Virus record (IMG/VR): IMGVR_UViG_3300034071_000677
Span: 1 to 22,140 of that record
From: a virus
Length of the DNA stretch: 22,140 bases
Strand: one strand, 5' to 3'
Positions 15,380 to 21,728 of this stretch are shown here, piece after piece (position 1 is the stretch's first letter; every line of letters begins with the position of its first letter). Below the pieces are notes generated by a model that saw only the letters and a list, made by a program, of their open reading frames with translations, was not told the origin of the DNA and did not search any database. The position numbers and the translations under genes are program-made.

Positions 15380-16828
15380 ATGGCAATTACTCAAAACATA
15401 ACCGCTTTACCACCAGCTGGTCATAGGGGCGTTGATATTCGTACAGTCTTTGTCACAAAGCAAGAAGCTTTTCAGGACACGCTGCAAGCCGTGACAGTTA
15501 CTCAGTTAAACAGTTTCGCAACTCAAGCTAATCAACTTCAAGTAGAAGTAAACGCAACACAACAGTTGGCAGAGGATTATGCGGTAAAAACTGCTGCTAC
15601 CGTTGAGACTGGGACATACTCAGCTAAAGAGTTTGCACTTGGTGATTTGACAGCAACAGGCGGTTCAGCCAAAGCATGGGCTGTTGATGCCTCAAACCCT
15701 GATGGTATTGCTACAAGTGGGTCAGCTAAGTCTTGGGCTACTAAAGCCACAACAACAGTAGATGGTACATCTTACTCATCAAAAGAATACGCTAGCGGAG
15801 ATGCTACGGCTTCTGGTGGTTCAGCAAAGGCATGGGCGATAGATTCCTCTAGCCCAAATGGCACTACAGATAAGAGTGCAAAGACATTAGCTACAGAAGC
15901 GGCTGCATCTGCCTCTACGGCAACAACACAAGCTGGGTTGGCGACAACTGCTAGGATTGCGGCTGAAGCTGCACTAGATGCATTTGATGACCGATACTTA
16001 GGGTCTAAAACATCAGCACCAACTTTAGATAATGATGGCAACGCCTTAGTTTCTGGTGCTTTGTATTTTAATGACACGCTCAATGCAATGTATGTGTACG
16101 ATTTGGGTACGACAACTTGGATTTCTCTTAAGTTCAATCCTACAGACCACACGACATTAAGCAATATAGGAACAAGAACTCATACTCAACTTGAGTCGGA
16201 TATTGCATTAAAAGCAAATATCGCTTCTCCAGTATTTACGGGTAATGTAACGGGTCTTGGCGTTTCGACTGGTACGAGTTTTAACAGTATTACTGGATTA
16301 GCCTCAGTAGCGCCAGTAGCTCCAGCCGTAACCGCAGTTGTGGGTACATCCACTCTAGCTGCTAGACAAGACCATGTGCACCCAATTGACACAAGCAGAG
16401 CACCTCTAGCAAGTCCAGCACTAACTGGAACGCCAACAGCTCCAACTGCAGCTACTACAGTAAACTCAACTCAACTAGCTACTACAGCGTTTGCTACTCC
16501 AAGAACTGATGCAACTGGTGCATCAGTAATGCCAGCTGGTACAACAGCACAACGTCCAGTAAGTCCAGTAAACGGTTATATGAGATACAACTCAGAACTA
16601 TTAGCTATGGAAGCATATGTTAATGGAGCATGGGGTTCTGTAGGTGGTGGAGCTACTGGTGGTGGTACTGATAATGTGTTCAATGAAAATGAGTATGTAG
16701 TCACTACGAACTACACTATTCCAGCTGGTAAGTCTGCTCTAGTAGTAGGTGATGCTAATGGGGATTTAACAATAAATGCTGGTGTTGATTTAACAATAAG
16801 TGCAAATAGCAGATTGGTGGTAGTATAA
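15380..16828 (+). CDS. Tail fibre protein
   Basis: 482 residues; ATG 15380 follows AGGAG at 15367-15371. The N-terminus (about 1-65) is the likely virion-attachment part. Two copies of a roughly 50-residue repeat follow (about 74-170), each with Y-S-KE-A-GD-T--GGSAKAWA. After a short helical stretch come YLGSKTSAPTLDNDGNALV, then TTWISLKFNPTDH, and the trimeric-fibre motifs DHVHPIDTSRAPLASPAL and TGTPTAPTAA. The H-V-H triplet resembles the HxH motif that binds metal in some trimeric fibres. The C-terminus, including YTIPAGKSALVVGDANG, is a common end cap of phage fibres. Its stop overlaps the start of the lectin-type gene (TAATG), implying that the two are made together and perhaps assemble together. 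Confidence 0.9.
   Translation: MAITQNITALPPAGHRGVDIRTVFVTKQEAFQDTLQAVTVTQLNSFATQANQLQVEVNATQQLAEDYAVKTAATVETGTYSAKEFALGDLTATGGSAKAWAVDASNPDGIATSGSAKSWATKATTTVDGTSYSSKEYASGDATASGGSAKAWAIDSSSPNGTTDKSAKTLATEAAASASTATTQAGLATTARIAAEAALDAFDDRYLGSKTSAPTLDNDGNALVSGALYFNDTLNAMYVYDLGTTTWISLKFNPTDHTTLSNIGTRTHTQLESDIALKANIASPVFTGNVTGLGVSTGTSFNSITGLASVAPVAPAVTAVVGTSTLAARQDHVHPIDTSRAPLASPALTGTPTAPTAATTVNSTQLATTAFATPRTDATGASVMPAGTTAQRPVSPVNGYMRYNSELLAMEAYVNGAWGSVGGGATGGGTDNVFNENEYVVTTNYTIPAGKSALVVGDANGDLTINAGVDLTISANSRLVVV
15598..15890 (+). repeat. Tandem protein-level repeat in tail fibre
   Basis: Two adjoining units of about 150 bases. Unit 1 (about 15598-15750) encodes TYSAKEFALGDLTATGGSAK and AWAVDASNPDG; unit 2 (about 15751-15890) encodes SYSSKEYASGDATASGGSAK and AWAIDSSSPNG. 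They are similar in protein and partly in DNA, showing duplication within the fibre shaft. Confidence 0.8.
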
Positions 16829-17928
16829 TGGCAAGTATAGGTGTAAATAATAATGGTGTAATAAATGCTAATGGTGAGCCAATAGGTAGTGTGTTGAAGA
16901 AGCCTTTTATAGGTGCTCCACTATTTAGCAAAGCTTCTGTATCTTCTATTACTATTCCAGTAGGTACAGCTGTTATGGTAAACAGTAAGTGCATATCAGT
17001 AGCAACTACAGCATATACTCTCTCACTTAACAGCGTAGGAGTAGGCGCACTCGATACAGGTGCTAAAGCCGCAGGAACGGATTACTACGTCTATGCTCTA
17101 GAAGCGGGTGGGTTTATCATCTCTGCCAATGCTACAAATCCTACTGGATACACTACTGTGAACTCTCGCCAAATAGGTGGGTTTCATTATGGTGTTATTC
17201 CTGAAGCGTTTACGGCTATCAACAACATCGTTGCGGCAGATGCTACGAAGATCGCTGGTATCAATGCGTACTCTTTTTGGGATTTGAAGTTTAGAGCTTC
17301 AAATGGTGATAATCGTGGTATGTTCAAAGCCAATACAGGCAAATGGTATGACCTCTATTTGCTTAATACAGACCATCATCTCTATGGTACATCGGCAGCT
17401 GGTAAAACCATCGCGGGTGGTGCGGTACTTAATGGTCGTAACTTCCCTAAAATTCCTACCTTCTACGGTGGAAACGGTACGGCTACCTACGGAACACTCA
17501 CATGGTTTGAAGCCGCAGAGATTGGTAAAGCATACGGCAAAGACATGATCTCGTATGAAGAGTTTTGTGCCATCGCTTATGGGGTTCTAGAAGCATCATC
17601 CGCTTCAACTGCCGATACCGGCATCACTCAGCATCTCGCCAATTACACCTCAAAGTTTGGGATCTGTATGGCTACCGGGTGTCAATGGATTTGGGGCAAA
17701 GATTTACATATGCGCCCAGACGGTACAGGATGGGCATACCATACTGAGACCGAAGGTCGAGGATCGCTCTATGCGTATCAATACGGACCAACAGCGGCTT
17801 TCTTCGGCGGCGATCGTGACAGCACTTCGAGCTCCGGTTCGCGCGCGTCTTATTGGGCCGGCAACGTTTGGTATTCGGGTTGGGCCGTCGGTTGTCGTTT
17901 CGCCTGTGATCACTTGGAACTTGCGTAA
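16828..17928 (+). CDS. Receptor-binding protein with C-type-lectin domain, DGR variable-protein-like
   Basis: 366 residues. The first 65 or so (MASIGVNNNGVINANGEPIG...) have phage-like A+T-rich codons. Then a beta-rich part typical of DGR target proteins appears: GTDYYVYALEAGGFIISANA and NSRQIGGFHYG. The C-terminal domain has ISYEEFCAIAYG, then FGICMATGCQWIWGKDLHMR and the ending FFGGDRDST, SGSRASYWAGN, WAVGCRFACDHLELA. This is the formylglycine-enzyme-like C-type-lectin fold used by Mtd-type phage receptor-binding proteins and other DGR targets, in which surface residues of the last 40 positions vary. Here they include residues 329-333, 342-346 and 349-353. From about 17035 G+C rises sharply, so the gene appears chimeric. 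It overlaps the fibre gene and is followed by a DUF4376-type protein. No reverse transcriptase lies in the window. Confidence 0.88.
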   Translation: MASIGVNNNGVINANGEPIGSVLKKPFIGAPLFSKASVSSITIPVGTAVMVNSKCISVATTAYTLSLNSVGVGALDTGAKAAGTDYYVYALEAGGFIISANATNPTGYTTVNSRQIGGFHYGVIPEAFTAINNIVAADATKIAGINAYSFWDLKFRASNGDNRGMFKANTGKWYDLYLLNTDHHLYGTSAAGKTIAGGAVLNGRNFPKIPTFYGGNGTATYGTLTWFEAAEIGKAYGKDMISYEEFCAIAYGVLEASSASTADTGITQHLANYTSKFGICMATGCQWIWGKDLHMRPDGTGWAYHTETEGRGSLYAYQYGPTAAFFGGDRDSTSSSGSRASYWAGNVWYSGWAVGCRFACDHLELA

Positions 17929-17945
17929 TGAGCGAAAGCGAATGG
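17035..17945 (+). mobile_element. Probable horizontally acquired lectin segment
   Basis: Hand counting gives about 49% G+C for 17041-17940, with most 60-base lines of 17581-17940 at 52-60%, against about 42% just before and 37-40% just after. The segment contains GATC at 17250, 17547, 17661, 17762, 17812 and 17908; CCGG four times (about 17627, 17684, 17833, 17857); and GGCC twice (about 17855, 17882). The remaining window has four GATC and no CCGG or GGCC that I could find. The left boundary lies within the lectin gene and the right just past its stop, so it is an in-frame domain replacement. No insertion sequence or integrase borders it. Confidence 0.65.
17791..17928 (+). other. Candidate DGR variable region (VR)
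   Basis: Codons at positions that vary in DGR lectins are GAT, GAC, AGC, TAT, GCC, GGC, AAC, TAT, GGT and GCC. Most end in T or C, as expected if a template carried AAT or AAC codons whose adenines were randomised. Invariant scaffold codons (GGC GGC; TCG CGC GCG TCT; GGT TGT CGT TTC) lie between them. The VR ends with CGCCTGTGATCAC and the stop. One codon, TGG at 17881, does not fit an AAY origin. The high G+C continues past the stop to about 17945, including GCGAAAGC, a short GAAA-loop hairpin. GC-rich sequence and a hairpin follow the VR of known DGRs, but this stem is only two base pairs. No template repeat was found. Confidence 0.55.
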
Positions 17946-17954
17946 AGAAATTAA

Positions 17955-18371
17955 ATGAAACAATTAATTAATAAAGTAACTGGATTACAAGTAGGTTTTA
18001 CAACTGAATGGGTTGTATTAGATAATGGGGAGTGGAGAACACTTACTAATGATGAGATGGACTTAGTAGATGCTGAAGCAACTGTACAAGAAGCACTTAA
18101 AACTATACAGGAAGCTAAAGAGGCAAAGCTACAAGCACTACAGCAAATCACTGTAACGACTACATCAGGTAAAGTGTTTGATGGTAGAGACATAGACCAA
18201 CAACGTATGGTATCAGCCATTATGAGTGCTGATGTTGTAGGGATAACAGAAACATACTGGAAGCTTGCAGATAACTCAGTGGCTATGGTAACACTGGATG
18301 AACTTAAAGAAGCACTAGCATTGAGTATACAAGCTCTAGGTGTAATTATTATGATGGAGGTAGTGGTATGA
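17955..18371 (+). CDS. DUF4376-type protein, possible fibre chaperone
   Basis: 138 residues. The C-terminal half contains GKVFDGRDIDQQRMVSAIMS then ETYWKLADNSVAMVTLDELK. The F-GR--DQ-RM--AI and W--ADNS---VT--EL order is that of DUF4376, a domain found in proteins encoded next to phage tail fibres. A helical, Glu/Ala/Lys-rich linker precedes it, and the N-terminus resembles short fibre-associated proteins. Such proteins are often suspected of fibre assembly or of being fibre-tip components; the exact role is unknown. GGAG at 17944-17947 lies seven bases before ATG, and the gene returns abruptly to A+T-rich codons. It overlaps the next gene by four bases (ATGA). Confidence 0.72.
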   Translation: MKQLINKVTGLQVGFTTEWVVLDNGEWRTLTNDEMDLVDAEATVQEALKTIQEAKEAKLQALQQITVTTTSGKVFDGRDIDQQRMVSAIMSADVVGITETYWKLADNSVAMVTLDELKEALALSIQALGVIIMMEVVV

Positions 18372-18865
18372 GTCTTATACTAAATGGTGATACTGGTGTG
18401 AGCATGGTACAGAGTGGAGTAGTAGAAGATGCTGATTTGAATCTAAGTGTTAAACCTATGTTTAGTGCTTATCAGAACGGAAGTACGTCCTGTCTAAATG
18501 CTGTAGTAACAAAAATAGTATTTAATATAAAAGAATTTGATACTACAAATTCTTATGATGCAACAACTAATTATAGATTCACACCTCAAAAAGCTGGATA
18601 TTATCAAGTAAGTGGAGCTATAACCTTTCCAGCATTAACAGGCAACAGCCAAGCTACAATTTATAAGAATGGGGTGCAACATAAGGCTATTGCTTTATAT
18701 TGTAATGGGGTAAGTCATACCCCCCTTGTTAGTTGTATTATATACCTTAATGGAACAACTGATTATATTGAGTTTTATGGGTATCAAACAAGCGGAAGTA
18801 CATTATCAACAGTTAGTGGAAGACCTGATATAACATACTTCCAAGCACACTATATAGGAGCATAA
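18368..18865 (+). CDS. C1q/TNF-like jelly-roll fibre protein
   Basis: 165 residues. After a short N-terminus (MSLILNGDTGVSMVQSG, similar in layout to the next gene) comes PMFSAYQNG, VFNIKEFDTTNSYDATTNYR and FTPQKAGYYQVSGAITFPAL. This F-AY...EFDT-N-YD...F-P--AGYY sequence is the signature of the C1q-like jelly-roll domain. Later strands (ATIYKNGV, SCIIYLNGTTDYIEFYGY) complete the fold. C1q domains trimerise and bind surface ligands, so this is a good candidate for a virion surface or receptor-binding protein. It starts inside the previous gene's stop (ATGA) and ends one base before the next gene. Confidence 0.82.
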   Translation: MSLILNGDTGVSMVQSGVVEDADLNLSVKPMFSAYQNGSTSCLNAVVTKIVFNIKEFDTTNSYDATTNYRFTPQKAGYYQVSGAITFPALTGNSQATIYKNGVQHKAIALYCNGVSHTPLVSCIIYLNGTTDYIEFYGYQTSGSTLSTVSGRPDITYFQAHYIGA

Positions 18866-18866
18866 C

Positions 18867-19307
18867 ATGAGCATATCACTAAAAAATGATGCTGGTACAT
18901 TCAGCACAAATCTAAATCAAAGTAATCCTACTGCTAACGTAAATATAGCATTGCCTACTACAAGTGGGACTATGGCACTAGATGCAGAAACAATAGTAAA
19001 CTCAAATGGGACAGCTATAAAATACTCAGATGGGACTATGATATGCCACAATAGACTAGCTACTATTCAGACAGCAAATTCTGCAACTGGCTCTCTATTT
19101 TACTCCTCTGGCTTGAGCATTACTTTTCCAGCTACATTTATCTCAGTACCATCTATATCTGTTGGATGCTATGATGCTCTGATAGGGTTTTCGTGGGCTG
19201 TAATTAGTGGAACCCCTACAACAACTGGCTACATATCAGTTATTATGGCAGCTACAACTGGGTCTAATTCAAAGCCTTCTTATATAGCAGTAGGTAGATG
19301 GAAATGA
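18867..19307 (+). CDS. Small tail-fibre-like protein
   Basis: 146 residues. The N-terminus MSISLKNDAGTFSTNLNQSN and LPTTSGTMALD are typical of short phage fibre attachments. Then comes SNGTAIKYSDGTMICHNRLA, the 'NG--IKY-DGTMIC-N' motif common near the tips of tail fibres and base-plate spikes, followed by strands YSSGLSITFPATFIS and a terminal YIAVGRWK. The same end pattern is found in fibre tip proteins that form trimers. It follows the C1q-like gene by one base and overlaps the next gene by four. I infer a third surface-exposed adhesin in this cluster; a structural role is likely but its ligand is unknown. Confidence 0.75.
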   Translation: MSISLKNDAGTFSTNLNQSNPTANVNIALPTTSGTMALDAETIVNSNGTAIKYSDGTMICHNRLATIQTANSATGSLFYSSGLSITFPATFISVPSISVGCYDALIGFSWAVISGTPTTTGYISVIMAATTGSNSKPSYIAVGRWK

Positions 19308-19933
19308 AATACCTAGAATACACATCAATCCTACTGTTCACACTCTTCCGTAAGGTATTTGGATTAGTGTGGATATACGTAGCACTACCATTTCGCAAGT
19401 ATGCTAGAAACACTGTGTACAACTATGTGCTACAAAACGGTGTATATCTGCAACGACTTCTAGAGCGACCTATCGAAAATCAGCAACTGTGGAAATACTA
19501 CTATATTCGCCCATATCACGGCACTACTGGTGGCTATATCAAGAAACGCAATGTGTCTTGGATTGAGTACAAGCTAGTCTATTGGTTGATATGGGGATGG
19601 CTTGATGACGATTGTAATGATGATACGTTTGACTTTGGTCATGTAGTTAGATTACGTAGTGAGGGTTGGTTTTGGGTATGGTTGCTAAAAGGTGCTGAAC
19701 GTAAAGCATACGGTAATACGTTTGACTTAGGTGACAGCATTACCAGCAACTTCCACTTTGGAGCTACTACTCAATGGACTTGGAGAAATACAGCATACAA
19801 CTTCCGTTACTTCCAATATGAGAAGAGTCCTACTGATAAGAACTTGTTTCTAATTACTGTTGGCTCATATAAGTTTGGATGGGTTAAGGATGAAGATAGA
19901 GATAATTACAGCTTAGCTTTTGGTGGTGTGTGA
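19304..19933 (+). CDS. Trp-rich membrane protein of unknown function
   Basis: 209 residues from ATG 19304, which overlaps the previous stop (ATGA); an ATG two codons earlier (19298) is possible. Residues about 6-28 (ILLFTLFRKVFGLVWIYVAL) form a probable N-terminal membrane segment. The remainder is strikingly aromatic: WLIWGWL, GWFWVWL and TQWTWRNTAYNFRYFQYE, with 13 or so tryptophans. I do not recognise the family. It may be a membrane-anchored protein acting late, between adhesion and lysis genes. The stop overlaps the next start as TGATG. Codon use matches neighbours, so it is not a recent import. Confidence 0.62.
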   Translation: MKYLEYTSILLFTLFRKVFGLVWIYVALPFRKYARNTVYNYVLQNGVYLQRLLERPIENQQLWKYYYIRPYHGTTGGYIKKRNVSWIEYKLVYWLIWGWLDDDCNDDTFDFGHVVRLRSEGWFWVWLLKGAERKAYGNTFDLGDSITSNFHFGATTQWTWRNTAYNFRYFQYEKSPTDKNLFLITVGSYKFGWVKDEDRDNYSLAFGGV

Positions 19934-20142
19934 TGTACAAATATTTAATCATCATTGACGTATGGATTAACCGTAAGGTATTCAGGGGTCAAGATGAAAC
20001 CATGTCAGACCGTATGGGTGAGAACCTACTAGAGAAAGACTACGGGTGTTGCAAGTGGAGAGTAGTAGTGTGCAAGGTGTTGAGTTGCATTGACCCACGT
20101 AAGGGTAATCATTGTATTAAAAGCATAGAAGAGGTGGAGTGA
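19933..20142 (+). CDS. Small conserved phage protein, unknown function
   Basis: 69 residues from ATG 19933, in the overlap TGATG with the upstream stop; a GTG one codon earlier is in frame but less likely. The order VWINRKVFRGQDETMSDRMG, then C-C-W, and DPRKGNHCIKSIE resembles small proteins of many phages and prophages with 'N--F-G---ETLS-R-G...D....HC--S-E'. Their function is not known to me. Four cysteines, including CC, and a histidine might bind a metal, but this is conjecture. It is coupled by TGATG to the next gene. Confidence 0.6.
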   Translation: MYKYLIIIDVWINRKVFRGQDETMSDRMGENLLEKDYGCCKWRVVVCKVLSCIDPRKGNHCIKSIEEVE

Positions 20143-20546
20143 TGGAACATGCAGTAGAGATTGATAATATTAAGAAAGACTTACGTATCACTCAGGATAG
20201 CGTGTTATTAATTCATCAAGACCTCAAGCAGATGAGCAAAGGAATATCCGAAATGGCATCATCCATGAAAATCATGGTAGAGGTTCAATCTGATATGCGG
20301 TTAATGAATGAGCGTATTGAATCAAGACATATGGCTCAGAAAGATATTAACAAACTAACCCAAGATGGTTTGGACAATATTAATACTCGCATCTCTACTA
20401 AGTGCAGTATAGTAGAGTCACAAGCTAGGGATGGTAGGACTGCATACAATATTCTTAAATGGATTGGCATCACTTTTGGAACATTAGTATGTGGTTCTGT
20501 ATTCGTAACATGGTTGTACGTAGTAGCATTGCAAGGAGTTAAATAA
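20142..20546 (+). CDS. Coiled-coil protein with C-terminal membrane anchor
   Basis: 134 residues from ATG 20142, overlapping the upstream stop as TGATG; GAGGTGGAG just before serves as ribosome site. Residues about 1-95 are heptad-like and charged (DNIKKDLRITQDSVLLIHQD and more), followed by WIGITFGTLVCGSVFVTWLY, a single C-terminal membrane helix. This layout resembles XhlA-type haemolysin/holin accessory proteins and other small phage proteins that precede endolysins. Its overlap with the endolysin gene (TAATG) suggests a role in lysis, though a structural or exclusion function cannot be ruled out. Confidence 0.62.
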   Translation: MEHAVEIDNIKKDLRITQDSVLLIHQDLKQMSKGISEMASSMKIMVEVQSDMRLMNERIESRHMAQKDINKLTQDGLDNINTRISTKCSIVESQARDGRTAYNILKWIGITFGTLVCGSVFVTWLYVVALQGVK

Positions 20547-21001
20547 TGCAAGGGTTTAGCACATTTTTTAGCTTTGAGGAGCTTACAAACTCAGCTGGTC
20601 ATCCTGACCTTGTGTCTCTCAATCGTACTGATGCAATGCGATATATCAACTCAGGCAAGAGATTATCCAAACTGCTAGAGTCAATCAGAGGTATACTTGG
20701 GAATAAGCCATTAAAGGTCAATAGTGGCTTTAGAAATGAAGCACTCAATAAAGCGGTAGGAAGTAAGTCTAAAGCATCAAAGCACACAGTGTTTGAGGCG
20801 GTAGATATTACACCGTCTATGCCTATTAAAGAAGCTTTTAATGCACTAATGAACGCACATAGAGCAGGGTTATTGCCTGACTTAAGGAAAGTATTACATG
20901 AGGGCACTTGGTTGCATTGTGAGGTAGCTATGAGCGTCGGTGATTATCGTGGGTTCTTTGTTTCCAAAGATGGCAATAAAACTTTTGAAAAGGTTGCATA
21001 A
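20546..21001 (+). CDS. Endolysin, M15-type zinc peptidase
   Basis: 151 residues. The family pattern is clear: VNSGFRNEALNKAVGSKSKA, then SKHTVFEAVDI and EGTWLHCEV. In M15_3-type (D-Ala-D-Ala carboxypeptidase/L,D-endopeptidase) enzymes the S-xH-xxx-A-D and W-H motifs bind zinc. The predicted ligands here are His80, Asp87 and His124, with Glu119 as likely catalytic base. The enzyme would cut peptide cross-links of peptidoglycan at the end of infection. It has no signal peptide or membrane segment, so it needs a holin. It starts in a TAATG overlap and ends in another with the putative holin gene. Confidence 0.9.
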   Translation: MQGFSTFFSFEELTNSAGHPDLVSLNRTDAMRYINSGKRLSKLLESIRGILGNKPLKVNSGFRNEALNKAVGSKSKASKHTVFEAVDITPSMPIKEAFNALMNAHRAGLLPDLRKVLHEGTWLHCEVAMSVGDYRGFFVSKDGNKTFEKVA

Positions 21002-21204
21002 TGCTTAAATTAATATCAGACTCAGTTCGTCCAATACTTACCTATGTATTCGCCACTATGTATATCGCAGTATCTACATGGGGCGTTGCTATCGGAAAGA
21101 TAGAGTTCGCTATGTATTTTGCACAAATAGGTACTATGGTTGGAATGATGATTAGTTTTTGGTTTGGTGAAAAATCAGCTTTGAAAGACCCAAGGGGGGA
21201 ATGA
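21001..21204 (+). CDS. Putative holin, two membrane helices
   Basis: 67 residues. Hydrophobic segments at about 12-32 (ILTYVFATMYIAVSTWGVAI) and about 35-54 (FAMYFAQIGTMVGMMISFWF) are joined by a short loop, with a charged tail GEKSALKDPRGE. The 'RP--TY-F' start and the 'SFWFGEKSALK' end match a common class of small phage membrane proteins linked to lysis. It lies between the endolysin and the spanins, and is translationally coupled to the endolysin. As the upstream coiled-coil protein also has a membrane anchor, which of them triggers lysis cannot be settled from sequence. Confidence 0.72.
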   Translation: MLKLISDSVRPILTYVFATMYIAVSTWGVAIGKIEFAMYFAQIGTMVGMMISFWFGEKSALKDPRGE

Positions 21205-21534
21205 ATGTGGATACAGCTATTAACACAATATTGGAAGTATGTATTGGTCTTAGTTGTATTGCTATCATTATCAGCATCATTGGTATTGATGAAGATATCA
21301 AACATTAATCTACAAGCTACTGTTGCTCTACAAGCTAAAGACTTAGCATATATATCTAAAGAGCGTGAGCAAGATGCTAAAGACTATGAGACTGCTATCA
21401 ACGAGTACACTGAAAATATGAAGCATAGAGACACTGTATTCAAAACTAAGACTGAGAAAATTTATATATGGGAGGATGATAAAAATGACAGCTGCCAAGA
21501 TGTTATTAATCGTTTTAACAATTATACTTTTTAG
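21205..21534 (+). CDS. Rz: Inner-membrane spanin, Rz-like
   Basis: 109 residues; a GGGGGGA run just before supplies the ribosome site. The N-terminus WIQLLTQYWKYVLVLVVLLS then LSASLVLM is a membrane anchor, followed by a periplasmic, coiled-coil-prone region (LQAKDLAYISKEREQDAKDY) and a C-terminal part with one Cys. Rz proteins span from the inner membrane to an outer-membrane lipoprotein, and their complex fuses the two membranes at lysis. The next gene begins inside this one in a different frame and encodes that lipoprotein, which makes the call secure as a pair. Confidence 0.82.
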   Translation: MWIQLLTQYWKYVLVLVVLLSLSASLVLMKISNINLQATVALQAKDLAYISKEREQDAKDYETAINEYTENMKHRDTVFKTKTEKIYIWEDDKNDSCQDVINRFNNYTF

Positions 21535-21715
21535 TGGGTGCTTTGGTTGTGAGCCACAAGTTAAGAAGTGTGTCACTCCTAACGTTAAAAAGCCTATAAT
21601 GAATAATACAATTGTAAAAACGGATAAAGAAGTATTTGAAAAGGTGATGAGCAATTATCTACTTATGGAGAAATACGCAGAAGATTTGCTTGATTCCAAT
21701 CTAGTTTGTAAATAG
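21485..21715 (+). CDS. Rz1: Outer-membrane lipoprotein spanin, Rz1-like, overlapping Rz
   Basis: 76 residues from ATG 21485, chosen because GGAGG at 21471-21475 then lies nine bases upstream; the in-frame ATG at 21476 touches that site. The N-terminus MTAAKMLLIVLTIILFSGCF is a lipoprotein signal with an FSGC lipobox (Phe at -3 is unusual; Leu is common), so the acylated Cys would be residue 19. The mature part is short, with Cys-Phe-Gly-Cys then proline-containing segments TPNVKKPIM, shorter in proline than lambda Rz1. It overlaps Rz by 50 bases in another frame, the classic overlapping spanin arrangement. The last gene of the top-strand late block. Confidence 0.78.
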   Translation: MTAAKMLLIVLTIILFSGCFGCEPQVKKCVTPNVKKPIMNNTIVKTDKEVFEKVMSNYLLMEKYAEDLLDSNLVCK

Positions 21716-21728
21716 TCCTAAAGGACTA
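21713..21728. terminator. Bidirectional hairpin at the convergent junction
   Basis: TAGTCC, loop TAAA, GGACTA: a six-base-pair perfect stem that includes the stop codon of the outer spanin on the top strand and the stop codon of the minus-strand ORF on the other. CTTCT follows on the top strand; the bottom-strand side runs into ATTTACAAACT. It lies exactly where two transcription units converge. The T-runs are weak, so termination may be partial. Confidence 0.5.

Noticed and set aside
17929-17945. A full DGR-type cruciform after the VR
   Set aside because: GCGAAAGC gives only a two-base-pair stem with a GAAA loop, unlike the longer GC-rich stem of the Bordetella phage system; it is mentioned only as supporting context.
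17303-17971. Three further top-strand ORFs and one bottom-strand ORF overlapping the lectin gene
   Set aside because: They arise from the raised G+C in this segment, which lowers stop-codon frequency in other frames; none has a ribosome site or recognisable motif.
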